A DNA stretch of 64,000 nucleotides. Origin: Alphaproteobacteria bacterium. GTDB lineage: Bacteria; Pseudomonadota; Alphaproteobacteria; Caulobacterales; Caulobacteraceae. The position numbers and the translations under genes are program-made. The notes beneath the pieces were generated by a model. That model saw nothing but the letters and a program-made list of their open reading frames with translations. It did not search any database and had not been told where the DNA came from. The stretch spans positions 38,465 to 102,464 of the forward strand of contig JANYET010000035.1 of NCBI GenBank assembly GCA_025359785.1. Reading direction: 5' to 3'. This document shows, piece after piece, positions 17,165 to 25,594 of the stretch (the stretch's first letter is position 1; each line of letters opens with the position of its first letter).

Positions 17165-17713
17165 CTAGAACTTCCGGACGTAGGACACGGCGTAGACATT
17201 GGCCGTGCCAGAGTTGGAGCCGGTGTATTCCTCGCGCGTGTAGTCGGCGCGGACGCCGTTCTTGTCGTCGAAGTGGTACTGGGCGCCGACGCCGTAGTTC
17301 CAGCTGTTGCCGTTCGCGCTGTCGGCCACGCCAAAGGCGCTGGCCTTGGCCTTGGCGCGGGTGTCGCCGTAGCCGATGCGGGCGAGCAGGTCCCACTGCG
17401 CGTTCAGCGGCAAGAAGCCCACGGCGTAGATCGCCTCCTGGTTCTGGATCTTGGCCTTCACGTCGACGCCACCGACGGTGGTCTTGTCGTTGGTCACGCC
17501 GAAGCCGAGTTCGCCTTCCACACCCAGGTACTGGCCGAATCGCGCGCCGACCCGCCCCTGGATCGTGCCCAGGTTCAGGTGGTCGGTGCTGGAATCCGCA
17601 TAACCAAGCGTGCCGTAGAAGCTCGGGCTAGCCATGGCGTTCTGGGCCTGGGCGGCGGCGGGGATGAGAGCGCAGAGGGCCAGGGCCGAAGCGGCGGTGA
17701 TCAGAGTCTTCAT
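17165..17713 (-). CDS. Small outer membrane beta-barrel protein
   Basis: A 182 aa precursor with a clear signal peptide (MKTLITAASALALCALIPAA, cleavage near AQA-QN). The mature part alternates amphipathic strands (FYGTLGYADSST, RVGARFGQYLGVEGELGFGV, WNYGVGAQYHFDD) and ends in Phe (VYAVSYVRKF), as outer membrane barrels recognised by BamA do. It fits the OmpA-like eight-stranded 'outer membrane beta-barrel' group. A strong terminator follows. Confidence 0.88.
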   Translation of the reverse strand: MKTLITAASALALCALIPAAAQAQNAMASPSFYGTLGYADSSTDHLNLGTIQGRVGARFGQYLGVEGELGFGVTNDKTTVGGVDVKAKIQNQEAIYAVGFLPLNAQWDLLARIGYGDTRAKAKASAFGVADSANGNSWNYGVGAQYHFDDKNGVRADYTREEYTGSNSGTANVYAVSYVRKF

Positions 17714-17913
17714 CTGGATAGATCCTTACAGGTACACAAAAACAGCCCAACCCGCGTGGGGTTCGGCTCAAAACGCGGCCCTGGATTGTCAGTTCGGCCT
17801 TATTGATATGGCGAACACCGTGTGTGGCTCGCGAGCCACGCGGTTGCGGGGCCACTAGCCTGCGGACCGTCCGGGCGTGCTATCACTGAGCCTTCGTTGT
17901 CGGAGACGCCCCC

Positions 17914-19044
17914 TTGACCGCTGCCGTGATCGCCGCCACCGGCCTCTACACCCCGCCCAACAGCCTCTCGAACGCCGAGCTGGTGGAAACCTTCAACGCC
18001 TATGTTGCGCGCTTCAACGCGACCAACGCCGCCGCCATCGAAGCCGGCGAGGTCGCGGCGCTGACGCCCTCCTCCGTCGAATTCATCGAGAAGGCTTCCG
18101 GCATCAAGGCCCGCTACGTCGTCGACAAGAGCGGCCTCGTCGATCCCGAGATCATGCGGCCCAACATTCCCGAGCGTTCCAATGACGAAATCTCGGTCCT
18201 GGCCGAGATGGCCGTGGAAGCCGCCAAACAAGCCATCGCCCGTTGGGGCAAGCCGGCCAGCGAGATCGACGCGGTGATCTGCGCAGCCTCGAACATGCAG
18301 CGCGCCTACCCGGCCATGGCCATCGAGGTGCAGCAGGCGCTCGGCATCGCGGGCTTCGCCTTCGACATGAACGTCGCCTGTTCCTCCGCAACCTTCGGCA
18401 TCAAGACCGCCGCCGACTTCGTGGCCTCAGGCTCGGCGCGCGCCGTTCTGATGGTCAATCCGGAGATCTGCTCGGGTCACCTCAACTTCCGCGACCGCGA
18501 CAGCCACTTCATCTTCGGCGACGTGGCGACCGCCGTGATTGTCGAAGCGGCGGATCAGGCGCCCAAATCCGGCGAGAACGCCGGTTGGGACATCCTGGGC
18601 ACCCGGCTGAAGACTCAGTTCTCCAACAACATCCGCAACAACTTCGGCTTCCTGAACCGCGCGGCGCCGGACGGCATCGGGGCCATCGACAAGCTGTTCG
18701 TGCAGGAGGGGCGAAAAGTCTTCCGCGAGGTGGTGCCGATGGTCGCCGACATGATCGTCGAACATGCCAACGACCTTGGCGTCGATCCGACGGGATTGAA
18801 GCGGCTGTGGCTGCACCAGGCGAACATCAACATGAACGAGATGATCGGTCGCAAGGTGCTAGGCCGCGATCCGGCGCCCGGCGAGAATGTGATTATCCTC
18901 GACGAATTCGCCAACACCTCGTCGGCCGGCTCGATCATCGCCTTCCACCGCGCCAACGACGACTTCGCCACAGGCGAGACCGGCCTGATCTGCTCCTTCG
19001 GCGCCGGCTATTCCGCCGGCACGGTGTTCGTCCGGAAGCGCTGA
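17914..19044 (+). CDS. Beta-ketoacyl-ACP synthase III-like enzyme (FabH family)
   Basis: A 376 aa thiolase-fold enzyme. The catalytic triad is visible: Cys in NVACSSATFG (about residue 155), His in LWLHQANINM (about 308) and Asn in EFANTSSAG (about 330). The protein is longer than E. coli FabH (317 aa), with an insertion in residues 30-90 and after 210. It would condense an acyl-CoA with malonyl-ACP or a related substrate. The start is a TTG at 17914, eight bases after CGGAG; no ATG gives the conserved N-terminus. Confidence 0.88.
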   Translation: MTAAVIAATGLYTPPNSLSNAELVETFNAYVARFNATNAAAIEAGEVAALTPSSVEFIEKASGIKARYVVDKSGLVDPEIMRPNIPERSNDEISVLAEMAVEAAKQAIARWGKPASEIDAVICAASNMQRAYPAMAIEVQQALGIAGFAFDMNVACSSATFGIKTAADFVASGSARAVLMVNPEICSGHLNFRDRDSHFIFGDVATAVIVEAADQAPKSGENAGWDILGTRLKTQFSNNIRNNFGFLNRAAPDGIGAIDKLFVQEGRKVFREVVPMVADMIVEHANDLGVDPTGLKRLWLHQANINMNEMIGRKVLGRDPAPGENVIILDEFANTSSAGSIIAFHRANDDFATGETGLICSFGAGYSAGTVFVRKR

Positions 19045-19045
19045 G

Positions 19046-19846
19046 CTACGGCTTCGGCCCCGGAGCGGGCGTCCTCGGTCCGGCCGGCGCGTGCTTGGGC
19101 AGGACGCGCAGGTTGCCGATCATCCCGTCCGGTCGAGCCTTGGCCAGCATCCGCTTGTAGGCAGGGCGCGCCTCGATCTTCGTCTTCCAGGCCGCGACCT
19201 TGGGAAACTGGGCGACGTCGACAATGTTCAGGCTGGTGGCCACGTTCAGAGGGAACATCATCATGATGTCGGCCCCGGAGAAGTCCGCGCCGCCGAACCA
19301 GGGATGGGCGGCCAGGAAGTTCTCGGCGAACTGCACCACCGCCTCCGAATCCACCAGCGGCGAGCGCGCGGTTGGCGGGCTGGTCAGCCAGGCGCGATAG
19401 TCCGAGAACAGCCGGGCCGCCAGCGAGCCTTCGGCATAGTGCATCCACATCAAGTGGCTGGGATAGTCGCGGCTGGTAAGCGCCGGCTGGAGGCGTCCGC
19501 CCGCGTGACGGTTGAGCACCATCTCGATTATCGCGCCCGACTCCACCAGGATCTGGTCGCCGTATTGCACGGTCGGCGCCATCGGCACCACCGGGCTCAG
19601 CGCGCGGATCGCGGCCATCGACTTGCCGAGGTCACCGCGGGTGAACACCAGCTTGTAGGGCATCTCCAGCTCTTCCATCAGCCACACGATGCGCTCCGAG
19701 CGGCGGCCCTCGAGATGATAAATCGTGAAGTCAGGCATCGGCGCGGCCGGTCCGGCAGACTTGCGGCCGGGCGCGGCCAGGGCGGCCGGCGCGAGCGCCA
19801 GGCCGGCCAGCAGCGCGAGGGATCGGCGTGCGATCGGGTGGGTCAT
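19046..19846 (-). CDS. Glutathione S-transferase-like protein with apparent signal peptide
   Basis: A 266 aa protein. Residues from about 37 match GSTs: FTIYHLEGRRSERIVWLMEE, VPMAPTVQYGDQILVESGAI, then a C-terminal helical domain (FLAAHPWFGGADFSGADIMM). The first 36 residues (MTHPIARRSLALLAGLALAPAALA) look like a signal peptide. Neither this ATG nor the internal ATG at residue 37 has a strong Shine-Dalgarno sequence, so a cytosolic start is possible. The C-terminus is unusually Pro-rich. The stop lies one base from the convergent KAS III stop. Confidence 0.8.
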   Translation of the reverse strand: MTHPIARRSLALLAGLALAPAALAAPGRKSAGPAAPMPDFTIYHLEGRRSERIVWLMEELEMPYKLVFTRGDLGKSMAAIRALSPVVPMAPTVQYGDQILVESGAIIEMVLNRHAGGRLQPALTSRDYPSHLMWMHYAEGSLAARLFSDYRAWLTSPPTARSPLVDSEAVVQFAENFLAAHPWFGGADFSGADIMMMFPLNVATSLNIVDVAQFPKVAAWKTKIEARPAYKRMLAKARPDGMIGNLRVLPKHAPAGPRTPAPGPKP

Positions 19847-19907
19847 GAGATGTGTCTCGTTTTCTGGACTGTGATGGTTGGGACGGTGCGACGACTTGCG
19901 AGCGGCT

Positions 19908-21110
19908 TTAGGGTTGGACGCTCGCCGGACCGGGCTTCGGATGCGCCGCCTTCCAGTCCATCATCGCCTGGACCCGCGCGCGCACGCTCGGGTGGTCGTA
20001 GAAGATGAATTCCTCAAGCTGGGAGGGGCTGTCGGCGCGGTACTCAATGGTCTTCACCAGCGCCTTGGCCAGGCCGTCCGGCTCATTGAAATGAACCACC
20101 GAGAAGTGGTCGGCGTCGGACTCCACCCATCGGCTGAAGGTGTTGCTGAGCGGCGTCGCCAGCAGGCCGAGGATCGCGAACAGCACCGAAATGACCGGCA
20201 GGCCCGCCGGGTCGGCGATCCCGGTCACGCCCTTGGCGCCCAGCATCCGCGTGGCGGCTGGGAACAGGCGATCCACCAAGAACAGGCCGACCAGCGTCAT
20301 CAGGGCCGCCTCGATGACCCCGATCAGCACGTGTTTGCGCACATAGTGGCCCATCTCATGGCCGACGACGCCACGCACCTCGGCGATATCCGCGTCCTTC
20401 TTGAACATCACGTCGCTCATCGCCACCCGGCCAAAGCCGAACAGGCCGCCGGCGTTGGCGGTGTAGCGGTTGGACTGCTTGGAGCCGTCGTAGATCAGGA
20501 TCTTGTCGGAGGGCACGCCAACCTGCTTGGCCATGGCGACGACCTCCTCGCGGACCGCCCCAGGCGGCGCCACCTTGTAGGAATTGAACAAGGGCTCGAT
20601 CAGGAAGATGCCGATGATGAAGAAGATCAGCGAGACGAACCCCATGCCAACGCCGGCCCAGAGCCACCAGGTTTTCGGAAATCGCCGGACCAGGAGGTAG
20701 AGCAGCGAAAAGATGATCAGCGCCGCGATGACCCCGATCGCCATCTTCTGAAGATGCTCGACCAGCCAGCCCGTAAAGGCGCGGCTGGTCAGGCCATAGC
20801 TCTTCTCGCGCCACCAGTTGGAGTAGCTGTCCCAAGGTATGGCGATAAGGCCCTCAAGGATCGAGTCCGCCACCACCACGGCGGCCACGGCCAGCCACGG
20901 ACGGGCCTTCTTCGCCTCCACGCCGCCGCGGATGCGCACCAGCACGCCGGTCCTGATGACGATCCAGGACACCAGGATGCTGACCAGGGCCCCCCAGAGC
21001 AGCACCCAGTGTCCGCCTTGGGTATAGGCCGTCGCCTTGGCGTGCGCAGCCGGCGACAGCGTCGCGAGATACGTCGCCGTCGCCGCGACCGGATCGAATC
21101 CCTGAGCCAT
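19908..21110 (-). CDS. M48 family membrane metalloprotease (STE24/CAAX protease-like)
   Basis: A 400 aa integral membrane zinc protease. The motif HEMGHYVRKH (about residue 252) is the M48 HExxH, and the third ligand lies in ESDADHFSV (about 338). Several membrane helices surround it (LLWGALVSILVSWIVIRTGV, MGFVSLIFFIIGIFLIEPLF, PVISVLFAILGLLATPLS). The layout matches Ste24 endopeptidases, which in bacteria take part in membrane protein quality control. The C-terminus ends with MDWKAAHPKPGP. Confidence 0.93.
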   Translation of the reverse strand: MAQGFDPVAATATYLATLSPAAHAKATAYTQGGHWVLLWGALVSILVSWIVIRTGVLVRIRGGVEAKKARPWLAVAAVVVADSILEGLIAIPWDSYSNWWREKSYGLTSRAFTGWLVEHLQKMAIGVIAALIIFSLLYLLVRRFPKTWWLWAGVGMGFVSLIFFIIGIFLIEPLFNSYKVAPPGAVREEVVAMAKQVGVPSDKILIYDGSKQSNRYTANAGGLFGFGRVAMSDVMFKKDADIAEVRGVVGHEMGHYVRKHVLIGVIEAALMTLVGLFLVDRLFPAATRMLGAKGVTGIADPAGLPVISVLFAILGLLATPLSNTFSRWVESDADHFSVVHFNEPDGLAKALVKTIEYRADSPSQLEEFIFYDHPSVRARVQAMMDWKAAHPKPGPASVQP

Positions 21111-21213
21111 TTCGGCCTCCCCGTTTCCTCTACAGCGCAGGTGGCCAGAGAATACCGGGCTTGTCAGGCCCCAATCGGCGCCACTCTATGCCGCAAAATC
21201 AGGGAGTCGCCGG

Positions 21214-22956
21214 ATGAAGTTGGTCGCCTTGTCGGCTCTCGGGGCTACATCGCTGACGATCATGGCCGCCGCCATGACGCTCGGAGCGGCCAAGCCCGCC
21301 ATCTATGATTACGTGATCCGTGGCGGCGAAATCCTCGATGGGTCGGGCGGCAAGGCGGTCCACGGCGACGTGGCGGTCAGGGGTGACCGGATCGCCTACG
21401 TCGGCCCGCATGCGCCCGGCCGCGGCAAGGCCGAGATCGACGCCCACGGCAAGGTGGTCGCGCCAGGCTTCATCAACATGCTTTCCCACTCCGAGGACAG
21501 CCTGATCGCCGACGGCCGCGGCCAGTCGGAGCTGCGCCAGGGCGTGACGCTCGAGGTGATGGGCGAAGGCGGCTCCATCGGCCCGCTGACCCCCAAGATG
21601 CAGCGGCTGGAGGAACAGCGGCAACACGACATCAAGTACCCGGTAGACTGGACCACACTCGACGGCGGCCTGGAGTCGTTGGCCAAGCGCGGCCTGTCGA
21701 TGAATGTCGCCTCGTTCGTCGGCGCGGCCACGGTGCGGGTCAATGTCCTGGGCGAGGACGACGTCCAGCCGACACCGGCGCAGCTGGCCGACATGCGCAA
21801 GATCGTCCGCAGGGCCATGGAGGACGGCGCCATGGGCGTGGGCTCGGCGTTGATCTACGCGCCCGGAACTTTCGCCAGGACCGACGAGCTAGCGGCCTTG
21901 ACCACGGAGGCCGGCCGGTGCGGCGGCATCTACATCAGCCATATGCGCTCGGAAGGCGACCGGCTGATCGAGGCGGCGGACGAACTGATCGAGATTTCCC
22001 GGCGATCGGGCGCGCCGGCCGAAATCTTCCACATGAAGGTGGGTGGGCGCGACAACTGGCCGAAGGAAGACATGTTGATCGCCCATATCGAGGCGGCCCG
22101 CGCCAAGGGCCAGCGGATCACCGCGGACATGTATACCTACCCCGCCGGCTCCACGGGCTTCGATGCGGCGATGCCGACCTGGGTGCAGGCGGGCGGCACG
22201 GAGGCCTGGATCGCGCGGCTGAGGGACCCCGCCACCCGCGCCAAGGTGCTGGCCGAGATGCACGAAGCCCATCCCAAGGACTGGGAGAACCTCTTCGCTC
22301 AGGCCGGACCCGAGGGCACGCTGCTTGTGGGCTTCAAGTCGGCGGCGCTGAAGCCGCTGACCGGCAAGTCGCTGGCCGAGGTGGCCAAGGCTCGCGGCAC
22401 GTCGCCGGAAGACACCATCATCGACCTGATTATCGCCGACGGCAGCCGCGTCCAGGTGGTCTATTTCCTGATGGACGAGGCCAACGTCACCCAGCAGATG
22501 AAACTGCCCTGGATGAGCTTCGGATCCGACGCCTCCGCCCAGGCGCCGGAGGGCGCGTTCCTGCTGTCGTCCACCCATCCGCGCGCCTACGGCAACTTCG
22601 TGCGGGTGCTTGGCAAGTATGCGCGCGACGAGCAGGCGCTGACCCTGCCTGAGGCCGTACGGCGGCTGTCCGCCCTGCCGGCCCATAACCTCGGCCTGCA
22701 CGACCGGGGCCAGCTGAAGGCCGGCTACTACGCCGACGTGGTGGTGTTCGATCCGAAGACCGTCACCGACCACGCCACCTTCGTGAAGCCCCAGCAGTAC
22801 GCCACCGGCGTCAGCGACGTGCTGGTCAACGGCCAGGCGGTGCTGAAGGCCGGCGAGCCCACCGGGGCCGCCGCCGGTCGCGTGGTGCGCGGGCGCGGCT
22901 GGACCGGCTGGAAGGACGGCGGCTGCCGCCAGAGCGCCAAGGCCTGGACATGGTGA
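21214..22956 (+). CDS. D-aminoacylase-like amidohydrolase, exported
   Basis: A 580 aa amidohydrolase of the N-acyl-D-amino-acid deacylase group, with an N-terminal signal peptide (MKLVALSALGATSLTIMAAA). Start of the barrel: YDYVIRGGEILDGSGG and APGFINMLSHSEDSLI. The classic HxH is LxH here, and the GNCG of D-aminoacylases is GEGG, so metal ligands differ from the textbook enzyme; this looks like a recognised subgroup. Later ligands ISHMRSEGDR and FHMKVGG are kept. The 3' end overlaps the start of the M1 aminopeptidase by seven bases, which suggests joint peptide degradation. Confidence 0.88.
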   Translation: MKLVALSALGATSLTIMAAAMTLGAAKPAIYDYVIRGGEILDGSGGKAVHGDVAVRGDRIAYVGPHAPGRGKAEIDAHGKVVAPGFINMLSHSEDSLIADGRGQSELRQGVTLEVMGEGGSIGPLTPKMQRLEEQRQHDIKYPVDWTTLDGGLESLAKRGLSMNVASFVGAATVRVNVLGEDDVQPTPAQLADMRKIVRRAMEDGAMGVGSALIYAPGTFARTDELAALTTEAGRCGGIYISHMRSEGDRLIEAADELIEISRRSGAPAEIFHMKVGGRDNWPKEDMLIAHIEAARAKGQRITADMYTYPAGSTGFDAAMPTWVQAGGTEAWIARLRDPATRAKVLAEMHEAHPKDWENLFAQAGPEGTLLVGFKSAALKPLTGKSLAEVAKARGTSPEDTIIDLIIADGSRVQVVYFLMDEANVTQQMKLPWMSFGSDASAQAPEGAFLLSSTHPRAYGNFVRVLGKYARDEQALTLPEAVRRLSALPAHNLGLHDRGQLKAGYYADVVVFDPKTVTDHATFVKPQQYATGVSDVLVNGQAVLKAGEPTGAAAGRVVRGRGWTGWKDGGCRQSAKAWTW

Positions 22957-25592
22957 GCGGCCGCCTGAGAGCCACGCTCGGCCTTCTGGCCGCCCTTGTC
23001 CTGGCGTCCGGCGCCGCGGCGGCGCCAGCGATCCCCACCCAGTTGCCGGCCGGCATCGACCCGGTCTCCTACGACCTCGCCATCGTCCCGGACGCCAAGG
23101 CGCTGACCTTCTCCGGCCACGTGACGGTGACGGTCGAGGCGAGGCGTAGCGCTGACCGGCTGGTGCTGAACGCCCTCAACCTGACGTTCGGCGCCGTGAC
23201 CATCGACGGGGCCGCGGCCACCGCCGCCATCGACGAAAAGACCCAGACGGTCGCCTTCTCCACCGGCCGGTCGCTCGCCTCTGGCCGTCATGTGCTGGTC
23301 ATCGACTACACCGGCAGGATCGCCAGCAGCGCCACCGGCTTCTTCCATGTCGACTATGCCGGCGGCCGGATGCTCACCACCCAGTTCGAGCCCTCGGATT
23401 CCCGCCGCTTCCTGCCGGTCCTCGACGAGCCGGCCAAGAAGGCGACCTTCACCTTGTCCGCCGTGGTCCCGGCCGACCAGCTCGCTGTCTCCAACATGCC
23501 GGAGGCGGCCAGCGAGGGTCTCCCCGGCGGCCTGAAGCGCGTGCGCTTCCAGCCGACGCCGAAGATGAGCAGCTACCTGCTGTTCTTCGGCCTGGGCGAC
23601 CTGGAGCGGCTCAGCCGCGACGTGGACGGCACGACCGTCAGCGTCGTCATCCGGCGCGGCCAGACAGCACGCGGCGCCTATGCGCTCGACACCGCCGAGC
23701 AGCTGCTGCGCTTTTACAATGACTATTTCGGCCGCAAGTACCCGCTGCCCAAGCTCGACCTGGTGGCCGCGCCCGGCGATGTCTCCGGCTCCATGGAGAA
23801 CTGGGGCGCGATCCTGTTCTCCCAGACCAACGTCATTGTCGATCCCAAGCTGTCCAACGTCGGCGACCGGCAGGACGTCTACCGGATCATCGCCCACGAG
23901 ATGGCCCATCTGTGGTCCGGCGACCTCGTCACCATGGCCTGGTGGGACGACCTCTGGCTCAATGAGGGGTTCGCCAGCTGGATGGCGACCAAGGCCACCG
24001 ATCACTTCCACCCCGAGTGGCGTCCGCTGCTGACCGCGCTCGGCGACAAGGACGAGGCCATGCTGCTGGACGCGCGCGCCGGGTCCCACCCGATCGTGCA
24101 GCGGATCAGCAACGTCTCCCAGGCCGAGCAGGCCTTCGACGCCATCACCTACAAGAAGGGCGAGGCGGTCATCCGCATGCTCGAGACCTACGCCGGGGCC
24201 GACGCCTGGCGGGACGGCGTGCGCGCCTATCTGGCCGAGCATGCCTATGGGAACGCCACCAGCGAAGACCTGTGGCGAGCTATCGACAAAGCGGCGGGCA
24301 AGCCGGTTTCCGTCGTGGCGCGCGACTTCACCACCCAACCTGGGGTGCCGCTGATCCATGTGGCATCCAGCGCTGCTGGCACGACCATGACCCTGACGCG
24401 GCTCGCCGACGACACCCAGATGGCCGGCGTCACCATGGCCCAGGACCGGCTGGACCTGCAGGCCCAGACCTCCCGGATTCTGTCCTGGCGCACCCCCATG
24501 CTGATCCGCGAACTCGATCAGGCCGCACCCAAGACCCGGATGATCTCGCGGACTTCGCCGCAGTCCGCCGGCCCCGCCGTGATCGTCAACGCCGGCCAGG
24601 GCGGCTATTTCCGCGTGACCTACGACCGGCCGGCCTTCGCGCCACTGGTGGACAATTTCGCCAAGCTGTCAGCCGCCGATCAGTTCGGCCTGCTCAACGA
24701 CGGCTTGGCGCTCGGGATGGCCGGCGAGCAGCCGATCTCCAACTACCTGCGCCTGACCGCCGCCCTGCCCGCCGACGCCGATCCCCTGGTCTGGCGCGAG
24801 CAGGCCCGCACGCTGGCGGGCATCGACGGCTACTATGGCGCCGGCCCCAAGCGCGCCGCCTTCCGCGCCTGGACCTCGCGGCTCTTCGCACCGGTCCTGG
24901 CCCGGATCGGGTTCGACGCCAAAGCGGGTGAGCCGCCGACCGACGCGGTCCTGCGCGAAACCCTGCTGCTGGCGCTCAGCCAGATCAACGACCCGACAGT
25001 GAACGGCGAGGCGCGGCGCCGCTTCTTCGCCGCGTCCAGCGATCTGGTGAAACTCGCGCCCGGCGAGCGCCGCTGGGTGCTGGTCGGCGCGGCGCGCTCG
25101 GCGGACGCGGCGACCTTCCAGACCCTGCGCGCGCTGGCCCGCAACGCCAGGGACCCGCTGGAGCGCAACGACCTCTACGTGGACCTGGCCGCCGTCGAGG
25201 ACGAGGCCCTGGCCGCCCAGGTCCTGGCGCTCACCCTCACCGACGAGGTACCGACCAATCTAGCGCCTGGGCTGGTGCGCGAGGTGTCCCAGGCCCATCC
25301 GGCGCTCGCCTGGCGGTTCACCGTGGACAATCTGCCGGCGCTCACCCGGCACCTCGACACCCTGGGCCGCTCGACCTTCGTGCCCCGCGTGGCGGAGGGA
25401 TCGACCGACCTGAAGATGGTCAAGGAGCTCACCGACTTCGCGGTGAAGAACATTCCGCCCGACGCCCGCGGCGGCGTGCAGGTGGCGATCTCGCGGATCC
25501 GCAACAACGCCGACATCCAGACCCGCCGCCTCCCCCTGATCGACAGCTGGATCGTGGGTCAGCGGGACGCGACGGCGAACACAGGGCGGTAA
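22950..25592 (+). CDS. M1 family zinc aminopeptidase, exported
   Basis: An 880 aa gluzincin. A signal peptide (MVSGRLRATLGLLAALVLAS) is followed by the N-terminal saddle domain, the GSMENWG exopeptidase motif and the zinc site HEMAHLWSGDLVTMAWWDD with WLNEGFASW (about residues 315-340). The C-terminal half is the helical ERAP1-like domain. It trims N-terminal residues from peptides in the periplasm or outside. The ATG lies inside the last codons of the amidohydrolase gene; a GTG one codon later is an alternative. The stop is two bases from the convergent ppdK stop. Confidence 0.95.
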   Translation: MVSGRLRATLGLLAALVLASGAAAAPAIPTQLPAGIDPVSYDLAIVPDAKALTFSGHVTVTVEARRSADRLVLNALNLTFGAVTIDGAAATAAIDEKTQTVAFSTGRSLASGRHVLVIDYTGRIASSATGFFHVDYAGGRMLTTQFEPSDSRRFLPVLDEPAKKATFTLSAVVPADQLAVSNMPEAASEGLPGGLKRVRFQPTPKMSSYLLFFGLGDLERLSRDVDGTTVSVVIRRGQTARGAYALDTAEQLLRFYNDYFGRKYPLPKLDLVAAPGDVSGSMENWGAILFSQTNVIVDPKLSNVGDRQDVYRIIAHEMAHLWSGDLVTMAWWDDLWLNEGFASWMATKATDHFHPEWRPLLTALGDKDEAMLLDARAGSHPIVQRISNVSQAEQAFDAITYKKGEAVIRMLETYAGADAWRDGVRAYLAEHAYGNATSEDLWRAIDKAAGKPVSVVARDFTTQPGVPLIHVASSAAGTTMTLTRLADDTQMAGVTMAQDRLDLQAQTSRILSWRTPMLIRELDQAAPKTRMISRTSPQSAGPAVIVNAGQGGYFRVTYDRPAFAPLVDNFAKLSAADQFGLLNDGLALGMAGEQPISNYLRLTAALPADADPLVWREQARTLAGIDGYYGAGPKRAAFRAWTSRLFAPVLARIGFDAKAGEPPTDAVLRETLLLALSQINDPTVNGEARRRFFAASSDLVKLAPGERRWVLVGAARSADAATFQTLRALARNARDPLERNDLYVDLAAVEDEALAAQVLALTLTDEVPTNLAPGLVREVSQAHPALAWRFTVDNLPALTRHLDTLGRSTFVPRVAEGSTDLKMVKELTDFAVKNIPPDARGGVQVAISRIRNNADIQTRRLPLIDSWIVGQRDATANTGR

Positions 25593-25594
25593 AC

